Assembly: GCA_964480365.1 (NCBI GenBank)
Contig: CAYZPM010000005.1
Span: 72,694 to 136,693 of the forward strand
Direction: 5' to 3'
From: CAIQPV01 sp964480365
GTDB lineage: Bacteria > Pseudomonadota > Gammaproteobacteria > Burkholderiales > Gallionellaceae
DNA: 64,000 nt
Numbering within the stretch: position 1 is the stretch's first letter; every line of letters starts with the position of its first letter. A program made the position numbers and the translations under genes. The notes below the pieces were generated by a model. That model made no database searches. It was not told the origin of the DNA and worked only from the letters and a program-made list of their open reading frames with translations. Shown here in pieces: positions 10,047-17,733 of this stretch.

Positions 10047-10348
10047 GCGGGAAGTGTTTTCTTGAAGGGCTTGACCGTGACTTGGGCATAGACGCCGCCA
10101 GTTACAAAAGGATCGGCCTGCGCCCAGCTTTCTGCTTCTGGCAACGAGGCGAATTCCGCCACGATCAGGCTTCCGGAAAAGCCCGCAGCGCCGGGATCGT
10201 TCGCATCCACGGCAGGGAAGGGGCCCGCCAGGATCAGGCGACCTTCTTCCTGTAGGGTTTGCAAGCGCGCCACATGTGCCGGTCGTGCAATCATACGTTT
10301 TGTAAGGCTATCCGGCACGTCTTGGCCGATGATGGTGTATAGCATCAA
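10043..10348 (-). CDS. YciI family protein
   Basis: 101 residues with the ferredoxin-like YciI fold: N-terminal YTIIGQDVPDS, the RPAHVARLQTLQEEGRLILAGPF core and the DPFVTGGVYAQVTVKPF tail. The conserved His and Asp expected of the putative active site are present. The biochemical role of the family is poorly defined. It overlaps yciB upstream and bolA downstream by 4 bases each, an arrangement common in betaproteobacteria. Confidence 0.9.
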   Translation of the reverse strand: MMLYTIIGQDVPDSLTKRMIARPAHVARLQTLQEEGRLILAGPFPAVDANDPGAAGFSGSLIVAEFASLPEAESWAQADPFVTGGVYAQVTVKPFKKTLPA

Positions 10349-10887
10349 TTATTTTCCTTGTCTTCTTCCACATACTTCGACAGGGCCATGGCTTGCAGCA
10401 ACACGAACAGCAGCATCATGCCGGTGGTGCCGAACAGCTTGAAGTTGACCCAAGTGTCGGTGGAGTAGTTGAACGCGACGTAAAGGTTAACCACACCGAG
10501 TGCAGCAAAGAAAACGCTCCAGGCAAAATTGACGTGATTCCATACCTTTACCGGGAGCGCGAGCTTATCATGCAGCAAGGTGCGCATCAGGTTCTTCCCG
10601 AACAGCAGGTTTGAAAACAGCAGCGTGAGGGAGAACACCCAGTACAGAATAGTAGGTTTCCACTTGATGAAAGTTTCGTCGTGCAGTATCAGGGTCGCGC
10701 CGCCGAACACAGCAATGATGGCGAAGCTCACCCACAGCATGGTGTCCACCTTGCCGTGCCGCCATTTGGTCCAAGCGATTTGTAAAACGGTGGCGGCAAT
10801 TGCCGTGGCCGTGGCGGCGAAGATGCCGAACAGTTTGAAGGCGGCGAAAAACAGAATGATGGGGAATAAGTCGAACAGCAGTTTCAT
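10345..10887 (-). CDS. yciB: inner membrane septation/intracellular-septation protein YciB (IspZ-like)
   Basis: 180 residues from the ATG at 10887; the open frame extends further upstream but into the msrB coding end, so the internal start MKLLFDLFPIILFF, which matches the family N-terminus, is preferred. About five membrane helices are visible. YciB/IspZ proteins are inner-membrane proteins linked to cell-envelope synthesis and septation. Upstream is msrB (34 bp gap); downstream the stop overlaps yciI. Confidence 0.9.
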   Translation of the reverse strand: MKLLFDLFPIILFFAAFKLFGIFAATATAIAATVLQIAWTKWRHGKVDTMLWVSFAIIAVFGGATLILHDETFIKWKPTILYWVFSLTLLFSNLLFGKNLMRTLLHDKLALPVKVWNHVNFAWSVFFAALGVVNLYVAFNYSTDTWVNFKLFGTTGMMLLFVLLQAMALSKYVEEDKENN

Positions 10888-10921
10888 GGGTAATGGGCTA
10901 ACGTATAAAATACAAAATGTT

Positions 10922-11317
10922 TTAGTTTCTATCCAGCGTAAGCGACGCAGAATTGATGCAGTAGCGCAGCCCGGTTGGCTTCGGGCCGTCATCGAACAGG
11001 TGGCCGAGATGTGCATCGCATTTTGCGCAACGCACTTCATTGCGTTCCATGCCGTGCGCGTTATCGGGTAGCAATTTCAATGCGCCTTCCTTGGCGGCTT
11101 GCCAGAAGCTGGGCCAGCCGCTGCCGGAATCAAACTTGGTTGCAGAATCAAATAAGGCATTGCCGCAACACACGCAGCGATAAATTCCTGTCTCGTGGCA
11201 ATCCCAATAGCCTCCCGTGAACGGCGCTTCAGTGCCGCACTGGCGGCACACATGGAATTGCTCTGGCGTAAGTTCGTCGCGCCATTCGGTGTCGGATTTT
11301 TTGATTGCTTCTGACAT
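10922..11317 (-). CDS. msrB: peptide methionine-(R)-S-oxide reductase MsrB
   Basis: 131 residues with the full SelR/MsrB pattern: two zinc CxxC pairs (CRQC, CVCC in the first half; CAKC in the second), GSGWPSFW, and the catalytic cysteine in RYCINSASL. It reduces methionine-R-sulfoxide in proteins using thioredoxin. It begins 6 bp after the PhoH stop and leads into yciB, so the genes probably share a transcript. Confidence 0.96.
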   Translation of the reverse strand: MSEAIKKSDTEWRDELTPEQFHVCRQCGTEAPFTGGYWDCHETGIYRCVCCGNALFDSATKFDSGSGWPSFWQAAKEGALKLLPDNAHGMERNEVRCAKCDAHLGHLFDDGPKPTGLRYCINSASLTLDRN

Positions 11318-11323
11318 GAGTTA

Positions 11324-12745
11324 TTACAACACCTCGCCCGCATGGTCGGCCAGACGCGAGCGTTCGCCGCGTTGCAGGGTGATATGCCCGCTGTGTTCCC
11401 AGCCCTTGAACCTGTCCACCACGTAAGTTAGGCCGGAACTGCCTTCGGTCAGATAGGGAGTATCGATCTGTGCGATGTTGCCCATGCATACCACCTTGGT
11501 GCCGGGACCGGCGCGCGTGATCAGCGTCTTCATCTGCTTCGGCGTAAGGTTCTGCGCCTCGTCGATGATCAAGTATTTGTTGATAAAAGTGCGACCGCGC
11601 ATGAAGTTAAGAGACTTCACTTTAATACGCGAACGGATCAAATCGCGCGTCGCGGCGCGCCCCCATTCGCCGCCTTCGTCGTCAGACTTATTCAGCACGT
11701 CCAGATTGTCGTCCAGTGCGCCCATCCACGGAGTCATTTTTTCCTCTTCGGTGCCGGGCAGGAAACCGATATCCTCGCCCACCGGGACAGTGACGCGGGT
11801 CATGATGATTTCCGAATACAGCTTGTGTTCCAGCGTTTGCATCAGCCCCGCAGCCAGCGTCAGCAGCGTCTTGCCGGTTCCAGCTTGTCCGAGCAGGGTG
11901 ATGAAATCGATCTGCGGGTTCATCAGCAGGTTGAGCACGAAGTTTTGTTCGCGGTTGCGTGCGGTGATACCCCAGACAGCATTTTTCTGGTGGGTGTAAT
12001 CAGTCAGCGTGCGCAGCATCGCGCTGTTGCCTTCTTGCGAGGTCACCACAGCATAGAGCGGTTTGTCATCGCCGTTTTCGTGGTACACGAACTGGTTCAC
12101 CAGCAGGTCACGGCACAGCGGCCCTTTGATGTCGTAAAAAGTCTGTCCGCCTTGCGTCCCTGATTTCATGTCCTTGCCGTGCTGATCCCAAAAGTCGTCA
12201 GGCAATGCCAGCACGCCGGTGTAGAGCAGGTCGGTATCTTCCAGCACCTTGTCGTTGAAATAATCCTCGGCGGACAGGCCAAGCGCACGCGCTTTGATGC
12301 GCATGTTGATGTCTTTACTGACCAGGATCACCGGGCGATTGGGCTGTTGCTGTTGCAAGAACATCACCACGCCGAGGATAGCGTTGTCGGCTTTGCCGAC
12401 AGGCAAGCTGGCGGGTAGATCGTTGGTGATGAACTGGGTTTGCAGGAACAGCCGCCCAGTGGCGGACTTGGTGCCTTGCGCTTGCAGCGGGATCCCCTTG
12501 TCGATATCGTGCGCCGTTTCGCTAACTATTGTGTCGAGAAAGCGGCTGGCCTGACGCGCGTTGCGCGCGACTTCCGACATACCCTTCTTGCCGTTGTCCA
12601 ACTCTTCCAAAACGAACATCGGTAGATAGATGTCATGCTCTTCAAAACGGAACAGGCTGGTCGGGTCGTGCATCAGCACATTGGTGTCCAGCACGAACAG
12701 TTTGGTGGTGGGAGTCTTTGTGGCTGGGGCTTTGCGTGGGGTCAT
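11324..12745 (-). CDS. PIN-PhoH family ATPase
   Basis: 473 residues. The start at 12745 is chosen because AAGGAG lies 6 bp upstream of it; a longer open frame has no ribosome site. N-terminal PIN nuclease-like domain (about 12-150) with FVLDTNVLMHD and the acidic VLEELD; C-terminal PhoH ATPase (about 245-455) with Walker A GQAGTGKT and Walker B IIDEAQN, ending near RGERS. PIN-PhoH proteins are thought to act on RNA as nuclease/helicases. The gene is preceded by the peroxiredoxin gene and followed closely by msrB. Confidence 0.93.
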   Translation of the reverse strand: MTPRKAPATKTPTTKLFVLDTNVLMHDPTSLFRFEEHDIYLPMFVLEELDNGKKGMSEVARNARQASRFLDTIVSETAHDIDKGIPLQAQGTKSATGRLFLQTQFITNDLPASLPVGKADNAILGVVMFLQQQQPNRPVILVSKDINMRIKARALGLSAEDYFNDKVLEDTDLLYTGVLALPDDFWDQHGKDMKSGTQGGQTFYDIKGPLCRDLLVNQFVYHENGDDKPLYAVVTSQEGNSAMLRTLTDYTHQKNAVWGITARNREQNFVLNLLMNPQIDFITLLGQAGTGKTLLTLAAGLMQTLEHKLYSEIIMTRVTVPVGEDIGFLPGTEEEKMTPWMGALDDNLDVLNKSDDEGGEWGRAATRDLIRSRIKVKSLNFMRGRTFINKYLIIDEAQNLTPKQMKTLITRAGPGTKVVCMGNIAQIDTPYLTEGSSGLTYVVDRFKGWEHSGHITLQRGERSRLADHAGEVL

Positions 12746-12759
12746 GATGCTCCTTGGGT

Positions 12760-13215
12760 TTATAGGGACTGCACAACTGCTAATACTTCCTGGGCATGGC
12801 CGTCGGCTTTGACGCCGCGCCACTCGTGACGCAGCACACCCTTCTTGTCCAGCACGAAAGTGCTGCGTTCGATACCGCGCACCTGTTTACCATACATGTT
12901 CTTCAATTTGATGACAGAGAATAATTCGCACACGGCTTCTTCCACATCTGACAACAAGGCGAATGGCAACGTGAACTTTGCTTTAAAATTTTCATGCGAC
13001 TTGATGCTGTCGCGAGAAATACCCACCACCTCGCAACCTGCCTTGTGGAAATCCGCATACAGGTCGCGGAACTGCTGGCCCTCAGTGGTGCAGCCCGGCG
13101 TGTTGTCCTTGGGATAGAAATAAATCACCAGCGATTTGCCGCGCGCGGTTGAAAGAGTAAAAGGCACGCCGCCGGTGGCAGGCAGGGTGAAATCGGGAAC
13201 AACTTGGTCGGGCAT
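12760..13215 (-). CDS. bcp: thioredoxin-dependent peroxiredoxin (BCP/PrxQ type)
   Basis: 151 residues of the AhpC-TSA/BCP family: PDFTLPATGG near the start, then YFYPKDNTPGCTTEG holding the peroxidatic cysteine, and a later Cys in VEEAVCELF. It detoxifies peroxides with electrons from thioredoxin. It is the first gene of the minus-strand run that continues into PhoH 14 bp later. Together with msrB it gives this block an oxidative-stress flavour. Confidence 0.95.
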   Translation of the reverse strand: MPDQVVPDFTLPATGGVPFTLSTARGKSLVIYFYPKDNTPGCTTEGQQFRDLYADFHKAGCEVVGISRDSIKSHENFKAKFTLPFALLSDVEEAVCELFSVIKLKNMYGKQVRGIERSTFVLDKKGVLRHEWRGVKADGHAQEVLAVVQSL

Positions 13216-13388
13216 CTAAAACTCCTGTGTAGTATCGCTATTGTTGACAAAATCGCTGGGTAAGGCAAGTGTTACTTCGTACCGCCGTTAAATCCGGTGG
13301 CGAGCCCACTCCACAATCTCGTCAAACTCGCATAGTTGTGCTACGGTTGCCAGTCTTGGACGTTTCCTGATATTTGCTTGGGATGTAA

Positions 13389-13853
13389 ATGACAGATGAT
13401 GATTATATGCGCCTTGCTCTCGAACTGGCGAGGCAGGCCGAACAAGCCGGTGAAGTGCCGGTCGGCGCGGTGGTAGTGAAGGATGGCGAGGTCGTCGGGC
13501 GCGGCTTCAATGCGCCGATCTCGCGCCACGATCCTTCCGCACACGCCGAGATGCAGGCGCTACGCGATGCTGCGAAGCACTTGGGCAATTACCGCTTGGT
13601 CGGCTGCGAACTGTTCGTCACGTTGGAACCTTGCGTGATGTGCGTGGGCGCCATGTTCCATGCGCGCATCGCGCGCGTGGTGTACGGTGCGCGGGACCCC
13701 AAGACCGGCGCGGCAGGCAGCGTGCTCAACCTGTTCACCACGGCGCAGTTGAATCACCATGCGCGCATCGAAGGGGGCGTGCTGGCCGATGAATGCAGTG
13801 CAATGTTGAGCAACTTTTTTGCGTCGCGGCGCGCGCAACAGAAGGCACCATGA
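13389..13853 (+). CDS. tadA: tRNA adenosine(34) deaminase
   Basis: 154 residues of the cytidine/deoxycytidylate deaminase fold. Zinc and catalytic residues are visible as HAEMQAL (His, Glu) and PCVMCVGAM (two Cys); the following ARIARVVYGARDPKTGAAGS is typical of TadA. It converts A34 to inosine in tRNA-Arg(ACG). The stop overlaps the next start by 4 bases (ATGA). The 173 bp upstream carry no gene. Confidence 0.95.
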   Translation: MTDDDYMRLALELARQAEQAGEVPVGAVVVKDGEVVGRGFNAPISRHDPSAHAEMQALRDAAKHLGNYRLVGCELFVTLEPCVMCVGAMFHARIARVVYGARDPKTGAAGSVLNLFTTAQLNHHARIEGGVLADECSAMLSNFFASRRAQQKAP

Positions 13854-14329
13854 AAATCACCATCCACATTCCCACACAAACCCTCGAACTGTTCGATGAC
13901 GGCGGAAAACTGCTGCGCCGCTATCCCGTTTCCACCGGGGCGAACGGCGTGGGCGAGGAGAGCGGCAGCTATTGCACGCCGCGCGGGCGCCACATCATCC
14001 GCGCAAAAATCGGCGCGGGACAGCCAGTAAATGCCGTGTTCTTGCGCCGCCGTCCCACCGGCGAAATCCATACGCCGGAACTGGGTGCGCAACATCCGGG
14101 ACGTGACTGGATACTCACGCGCATCCTGTGGTTGTCCGGCTGCGAACCAGGCTACAATCGCCTCGGCTCATGCGACACCATGCGCCGCTACATCTATATC
14201 CACGGCACGTCCGACAGCATGCCGCTCGGACAACCCGGCTCCAGAGGCTGTGTAAGGATGCGCAATGACGATTTGCTGGAACTGTTCGAGCTGGTTCCCG
14301 TGAGTACGGCTGTCAATGTGGTTGTCTGA
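13850..14329 (+). CDS. L,D-transpeptidase (YkuD domain)
   Basis: 159 residues from the ATG that overlaps the tadA stop. The YkuD catalytic signature is intact (HGTSDSMPLGQPGSRGCVRM, with the Ser/Cys motif SRGCVRM). No signal peptide is visible with this start (MKITIHIPTQTLELF), so either export depends on another route or the protein belongs to the short ErfK/YkuD group seen beside tadA in betaproteobacteria. The family cross-links peptidoglycan or attaches proteins to it. Confidence 0.88.
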   Translation: MKITIHIPTQTLELFDDGGKLLRRYPVSTGANGVGEESGSYCTPRGRHIIRAKIGAGQPVNAVFLRRRPTGEIHTPELGAQHPGRDWILTRILWLSGCEPGYNRLGSCDTMRRYIYIHGTSDSMPLGQPGSRGCVRMRNDDLLELFELVPVSTAVNVVV

Positions 14330-14726
14330 ATTTGTGGATATGACTGCCGTGACCAGCAGCCATTAAACCGAAAGCGTCATACGATCATCTAAATTCGCAG
14401 CCCAATATAAGCTATTCGTTAAGCGCAGCAAACGTCCCATAAGAACCATAAAACATTTCGGGAGCGTACGACACATGCTCTGTGAAATTACTTATCTAGC
14501 CTATGTAACGATTCAAAATTTTTTCTGTACGAAATAAAGCGTTCCGCTACTGTCGGTTGATAATCCCTGATATCCCTGGTGCAAACGTCATTGCTCCTTC
14601 TTGAGAATTCATTACCCCCCCATAAAGGTTATGCTCCCCCCCCTGATGGGGGTATAGACACACGGACAGCAATTGAGTCAAATGGTTGGATATATTTGGG
14701 TGGTAGCTCTGTCAGAAAGCAACTTA
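14330..14726. other. 397-bp intergenic region before the DUF302-like gene
   Basis: No credible gene. The notable content is the C-rich/G-rich palindromic pair at 14613-14657 described separately. The rest is AT-rich, consistent with promoter DNA for the gene at 14727. Confidence 0.6.
14612..14657. promoter_or_regulatory. candidate operator, C/G-rich palindrome pair
   Basis: TACCCCC (14613-14619) is the exact inverse of GGGGGTA (14648-14654). Each half also belongs to a CCC-CAT-AGG / CCTGATGGGGG site resembling the palindromes before the cytochrome genes at 20.35-20.41 kb and 22.08-22.14 kb. It lies about 70 bp upstream of the start at 14727. Confidence 0.5.
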
Positions 14727-15629
14727 ATGAAAACGATAAAAAACTTATTTTTGGCCGCAATACTGCTGATCGGCGCAAGTCATGCACTGGCCGATGAAGA
14801 AATTCTCAAGCCTTTCGTATTGGGATCAAGAGGTGCCGGTACGTTGGAGCAAAAAGCCGAGGCAGCGAAGACGGCTCTGACCGCCAATGGCTTTACCGTG
14901 GTCGGCTCCTATGCTCCGTATCCCGATGCCGAAGTCATCATCGTAACCAGCGATGAACTGAAGAGCAGTGCAGCCAAATCAGAACACGGTGGCTTCGGCG
15001 CAATCCAGCGGGTTGCCGTGACCAAGGTCAAGAATGAAATTCAGGTGAGCTACACCAATCCTATTTACATGGCTAACGTCTATCGGATGAAGGACGATCT
15101 TAAAGGTGTGCGTGCAAAACTGGAAGCTGCGCTGGGCAAGGTGGAAGACTTCGGCGCACAGGGCATGACCACAAGCAAGGCCCGCAAATATCATTACATG
15201 ATCGGCATGGAATACTTTGACGAACCCAGCCTGTTGGCTAGCTACAGTAGTCATGACGAAGCGGTGAAAGCCGTCGAGAAGGGACTTGCGGCAGCAGACA
15301 AGAATGGTTTAAGCAAAGTGTATCGTGTGGACGTTCCGGGCAAACAGGAAGTGTTGTTCGGGGTCGGCATGAAGGCTGCGACGGAAGCCCAGAAGTATAT
15401 GGACGACAAATTCATCATGAGCGAAATTGATTTTCGCGACCTCAAGTCCACTGCCCACCTGCCCTACGAGGTGCTGGTCTCCGGCAAGGACATCTATGCG
15501 CTCTATGCCCGTTTCCGTATCGCCATAGATTTCCCTGATCTGTCCATGATGGGCAACAACAGCTTCATGAACATCATGAGCACTCCGGAGGCAATCCGCA
15601 AGGTTTTGCAGCAAGCTGTCAATCCGTGA
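14727..15629 (+). CDS. secreted DUF302-like two-domain protein
   Basis: 300 residues from the ATG at 14727, chosen because it begins a clean signal peptide (MKTIKNLFLAAILLIGASHALA, cleaved before DEE); the longer frame would bury it. The mature part seems to contain two similar halves (about 25-150 and 150-300). The second half, with LPYEVLVSG, the ALYARFRIAIDFPDL strand pair and IMSTPEAIRKVLQQA, resembles DUF302, a fold of unknown function. There are no cysteines or heme motifs. It converges on the minus-strand thioredoxin-foldase-cytochrome genes and has the same kind of palindromic site in its promoter, so it is probably part of that system. The domain assignment is tentative. Confidence 0.7.
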   Translation: MKTIKNLFLAAILLIGASHALADEEILKPFVLGSRGAGTLEQKAEAAKTALTANGFTVVGSYAPYPDAEVIIVTSDELKSSAAKSEHGGFGAIQRVAVTKVKNEIQVSYTNPIYMANVYRMKDDLKGVRAKLEAALGKVEDFGAQGMTTSKARKYHYMIGMEYFDEPSLLASYSSHDEAVKAVEKGLAAADKNGLSKVYRVDVPGKQEVLFGVGMKAATEAQKYMDDKFIMSEIDFRDLKSTAHLPYEVLVSGKDIYALYARFRIAIDFPDLSMMGNNSFMNIMSTPEAIRKVLQQAVNP

Positions 15630-15676
15630 ACATGTTGGCGCGCAGCTAATGATCATTCCAAAATTGCTATAACAGG

Positions 15677-16279
15677 TCAAATCTTATCGAGGAGCGGCAG
15701 TACATACTCCTCAAATTCTTCTCGACTCACCAATCCGCGATGGGCATATTCCACTCGCCCTTCTCGACCAATTACTACCGTGTAAGGGACAACCCCGCTA
15801 CTATTGCCCCATCGCGCTATCAAACCGCCATTATCAGCAGGTTCGGCGATCAGCACGGGATAATTAATCTCCAACGTACGCTGAACATTACGCAATTTAT
15901 TTTCTTCATCCAGACCTACCCCGATTATTTGTAGCCCACGATCTTTGTACTGTTCCTGATAGGCAACAAAATCTTTGATTTCATAGAGGCAGGGGGAGCA
16001 CCAGGTAGCCCAGAAATTTAATACGATCACCTTTCCATGCCACTCTGCTAGAGTGTGCCTGACACCATCCAGCCCCGTCAAAGAGAGGGATTTCATTTCG
16101 CTCTCAGTAGTTACTTTCGGAACCAGAGTTCCTGAAGTTGTCACGGGCACAGATTTCTTTGGAACAATTGCACTGTCACTTTCGCTCTGGACAGGATTAA
16201 TTCCGGCGATGACCGTTCCAGCAGCAAGAATGAAAAAAATGATTTTGTAAATTACACTGCCTATTCTCATCAAGCTCAT
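15677..16279 (-). CDS. TlpA-like thiol-disulfide thioredoxin, membrane-anchored
   Basis: 200 residues. An N-terminal hydrophobic helix (about 8-27) acts as signal anchor; the redoxin domain (about 60-200) carries the WATWCSPC active site and the cis-proline region GVVPYTVVIG. It should face the periplasm, reducing or exchanging disulfides, for example keeping heme-binding cysteines reduced before cytochrome maturation. The start overlaps the stop of the parvulin gene by 4 bases, so both are made together behind the seven-heme cytochrome. Confidence 0.9.
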   Translation of the reverse strand: MSLMRIGSVIYKIIFFILAAGTVIAGINPVQSESDSAIVPKKSVPVTTSGTLVPKVTTESEMKSLSLTGLDGVRHTLAEWHGKVIVLNFWATWCSPCLYEIKDFVAYQEQYKDRGLQIIGVGLDEENKLRNVQRTLEINYPVLIAEPADNGGLIARWGNSSGVVPYTVVIGREGRVEYAHRGLVSREEFEEYVLPLLDKI

Positions 16280-17580
16280 TTTTCCAGTGGTTTTTTATCA
16301 TTCTCAACATGTTTCTCGATTACATTCCATGACACCTTATAGCGGCGCTCCAGCTCCCCCAGATAGGTTGGGAGATTTTCATTGATGATCATCTGCCTGA
16401 TGCGATCATGTACTTCATCATATGTTTTCTGCACCTTGGGTTGACGCTCAAGTATCGTCAGCAGGTGAAACCCCTCCTTTGTTTCGATCGCTTCGCTGAG
16501 CTTGTCATCTTCCAGCTTGTTTAACGCACTTTCAAGTTCTGGCATTCCACGTCCTTCGACAATCCAGCCCATATCACCATTCTGTTTACGTCCAATCGGG
16601 TCGATACTGAATTCACCTGCCAGAGTAAACAGGCTTTCACCATTAAGGATCCGTGTCCGCAGGGCTTCAGCTTCTTTACGCGTGCTCACTACCAACTGAC
16701 CAATATGACGGCGTTCTGGAATAATGGCGACTTCAGGATGTTTATCAAACCATTCATGCATGGTCTTTTCATTCGGAATCCATTCCCTGGTTTTGTTTTC
16801 CATCATGACAGCCGGCAGTTGTTCGTTCTGATATTGCTTCAACTGGTTTTCAATATTTACACCTTCTTTTTCAGCAGCTTTTGCAACCAATAGCAATTCG
16901 CCGCGCTTGTAAAGTTGTTCCTTTACCCACCCAGGATTCGGGAGAGATGGATGTTCAGTGATATCGACAATATCAGCGTATTTGATCCGAAAGCTGTCAC
17001 CCTCCATCAGCACGGTATCCGCCATGATTCCCTTTTTTATTCGATCTTCATGCAACCTGGTTTTGTCATGTTGCATCATGTTTCTCAAAGTGGTCAGTTT
17101 AAATGTTTGATACTGTTGAGCAACATATGCCGCCTTGGCTGCTGTCATGCCTTCATTATCGCCCTTGTACTGTTTCTTCATTGCTTCAAGAGTGTCAGAG
17201 GGAATAATGATCCGTTCACGCAGCTTATCCATATAGAAACGATAAAGCAGTCCAAGTCGAAAACCTTCAATATCTTGCTTATAAGCATTGGTTTTGTCCA
17301 AGTCCAGTCTTCGTGCTTCAAGTGCCAGTAGACGCGCAGCAACCAATCGCCGCAGCATATCTCCACGCAAACCCGCCTGATCATTCTCATCCATCGAAGC
17401 CTGCTGGGTTTCAAAAGGCGAACTGGCCATTGCGGCATTCAAGTCGTCTGAAGTGACTTGTTGTGTGTCAATCGTAACCAGCACCTGCGATGCGGCGTTA
17501 GCAGGTATGTGTTGGGTTGCAACAATAAACGCCAACATCAGAATCATAAACAAATGTTTGTTAATCTTCATACGATCCAT
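16276..17580 (-). CDS. periplasmic parvulin foldase (PpiC-type) of the cytochrome cluster
   Basis: 434 residues with a signal peptide (hydrophobic stretch ILMLAFIVATQ, cleavage near residue 28, after ANA). Long helical N-domain (about 40-270), then a parvulin domain (about 280-375) with RRHIGQLVVST, FTLAGEFSIDPIG, GDMGWIVEGRG and EGFHLLTILERQ. It is larger and more charged than the parvulin at 8930. The tight coupling to a thioredoxin and the position directly after a multiheme cytochrome suggest a chaperone devoted to those cytochromes (inference). An alternative start lies three codons inside. Confidence 0.88.
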   Translation of the reverse strand: MDRMKINKHLFMILMLAFIVATQHIPANAASQVLVTIDTQQVTSDDLNAAMASSPFETQQASMDENDQAGLRGDMLRRLVAARLLALEARRLDLDKTNAYKQDIEGFRLGLLYRFYMDKLRERIIIPSDTLEAMKKQYKGDNEGMTAAKAAYVAQQYQTFKLTTLRNMMQHDKTRLHEDRIKKGIMADTVLMEGDSFRIKYADIVDITEHPSLPNPGWVKEQLYKRGELLLVAKAAEKEGVNIENQLKQYQNEQLPAVMMENKTREWIPNEKTMHEWFDKHPEVAIIPERRHIGQLVVSTRKEAEALRTRILNGESLFTLAGEFSIDPIGRKQNGDMGWIVEGRGMPELESALNKLEDDKLSEAIETKEGFHLLTILERQPKVQKTYDEVHDRIRQMIINENLPTYLGELERRYKVSWNVIEKHVENDKKPLEK

Positions 17581-17660
17581 TCTTTCTTCGTTAAGGTGAC
17601 GCTGCTTATGACGCGATTTATTCCGTTATAAAACGTTAATTCCGCCAATATCGGAACATA

Positions 17661-17692
17661 AACAAATCGGGGGCTGATGCCCCCGATTTGTT
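17661..17692 (-). terminator. strong hairpin after the seven-heme cytochrome
   Basis: Perfect 14-bp stem AACAAATCGGGGGC / GCCCCCGATTTGTT with a TGAT loop, 42 bp past the stop of the cytochrome gene and 81 bp before the parvulin start. The T-tract is weak, so it may attenuate rather than end transcription into the foldase and thioredoxin genes. Confidence 0.75.
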
Positions 17693-17733
17693 CAAATCAT
17701 AACTGACTTACCTACCAGGCAAATCATACCTGA

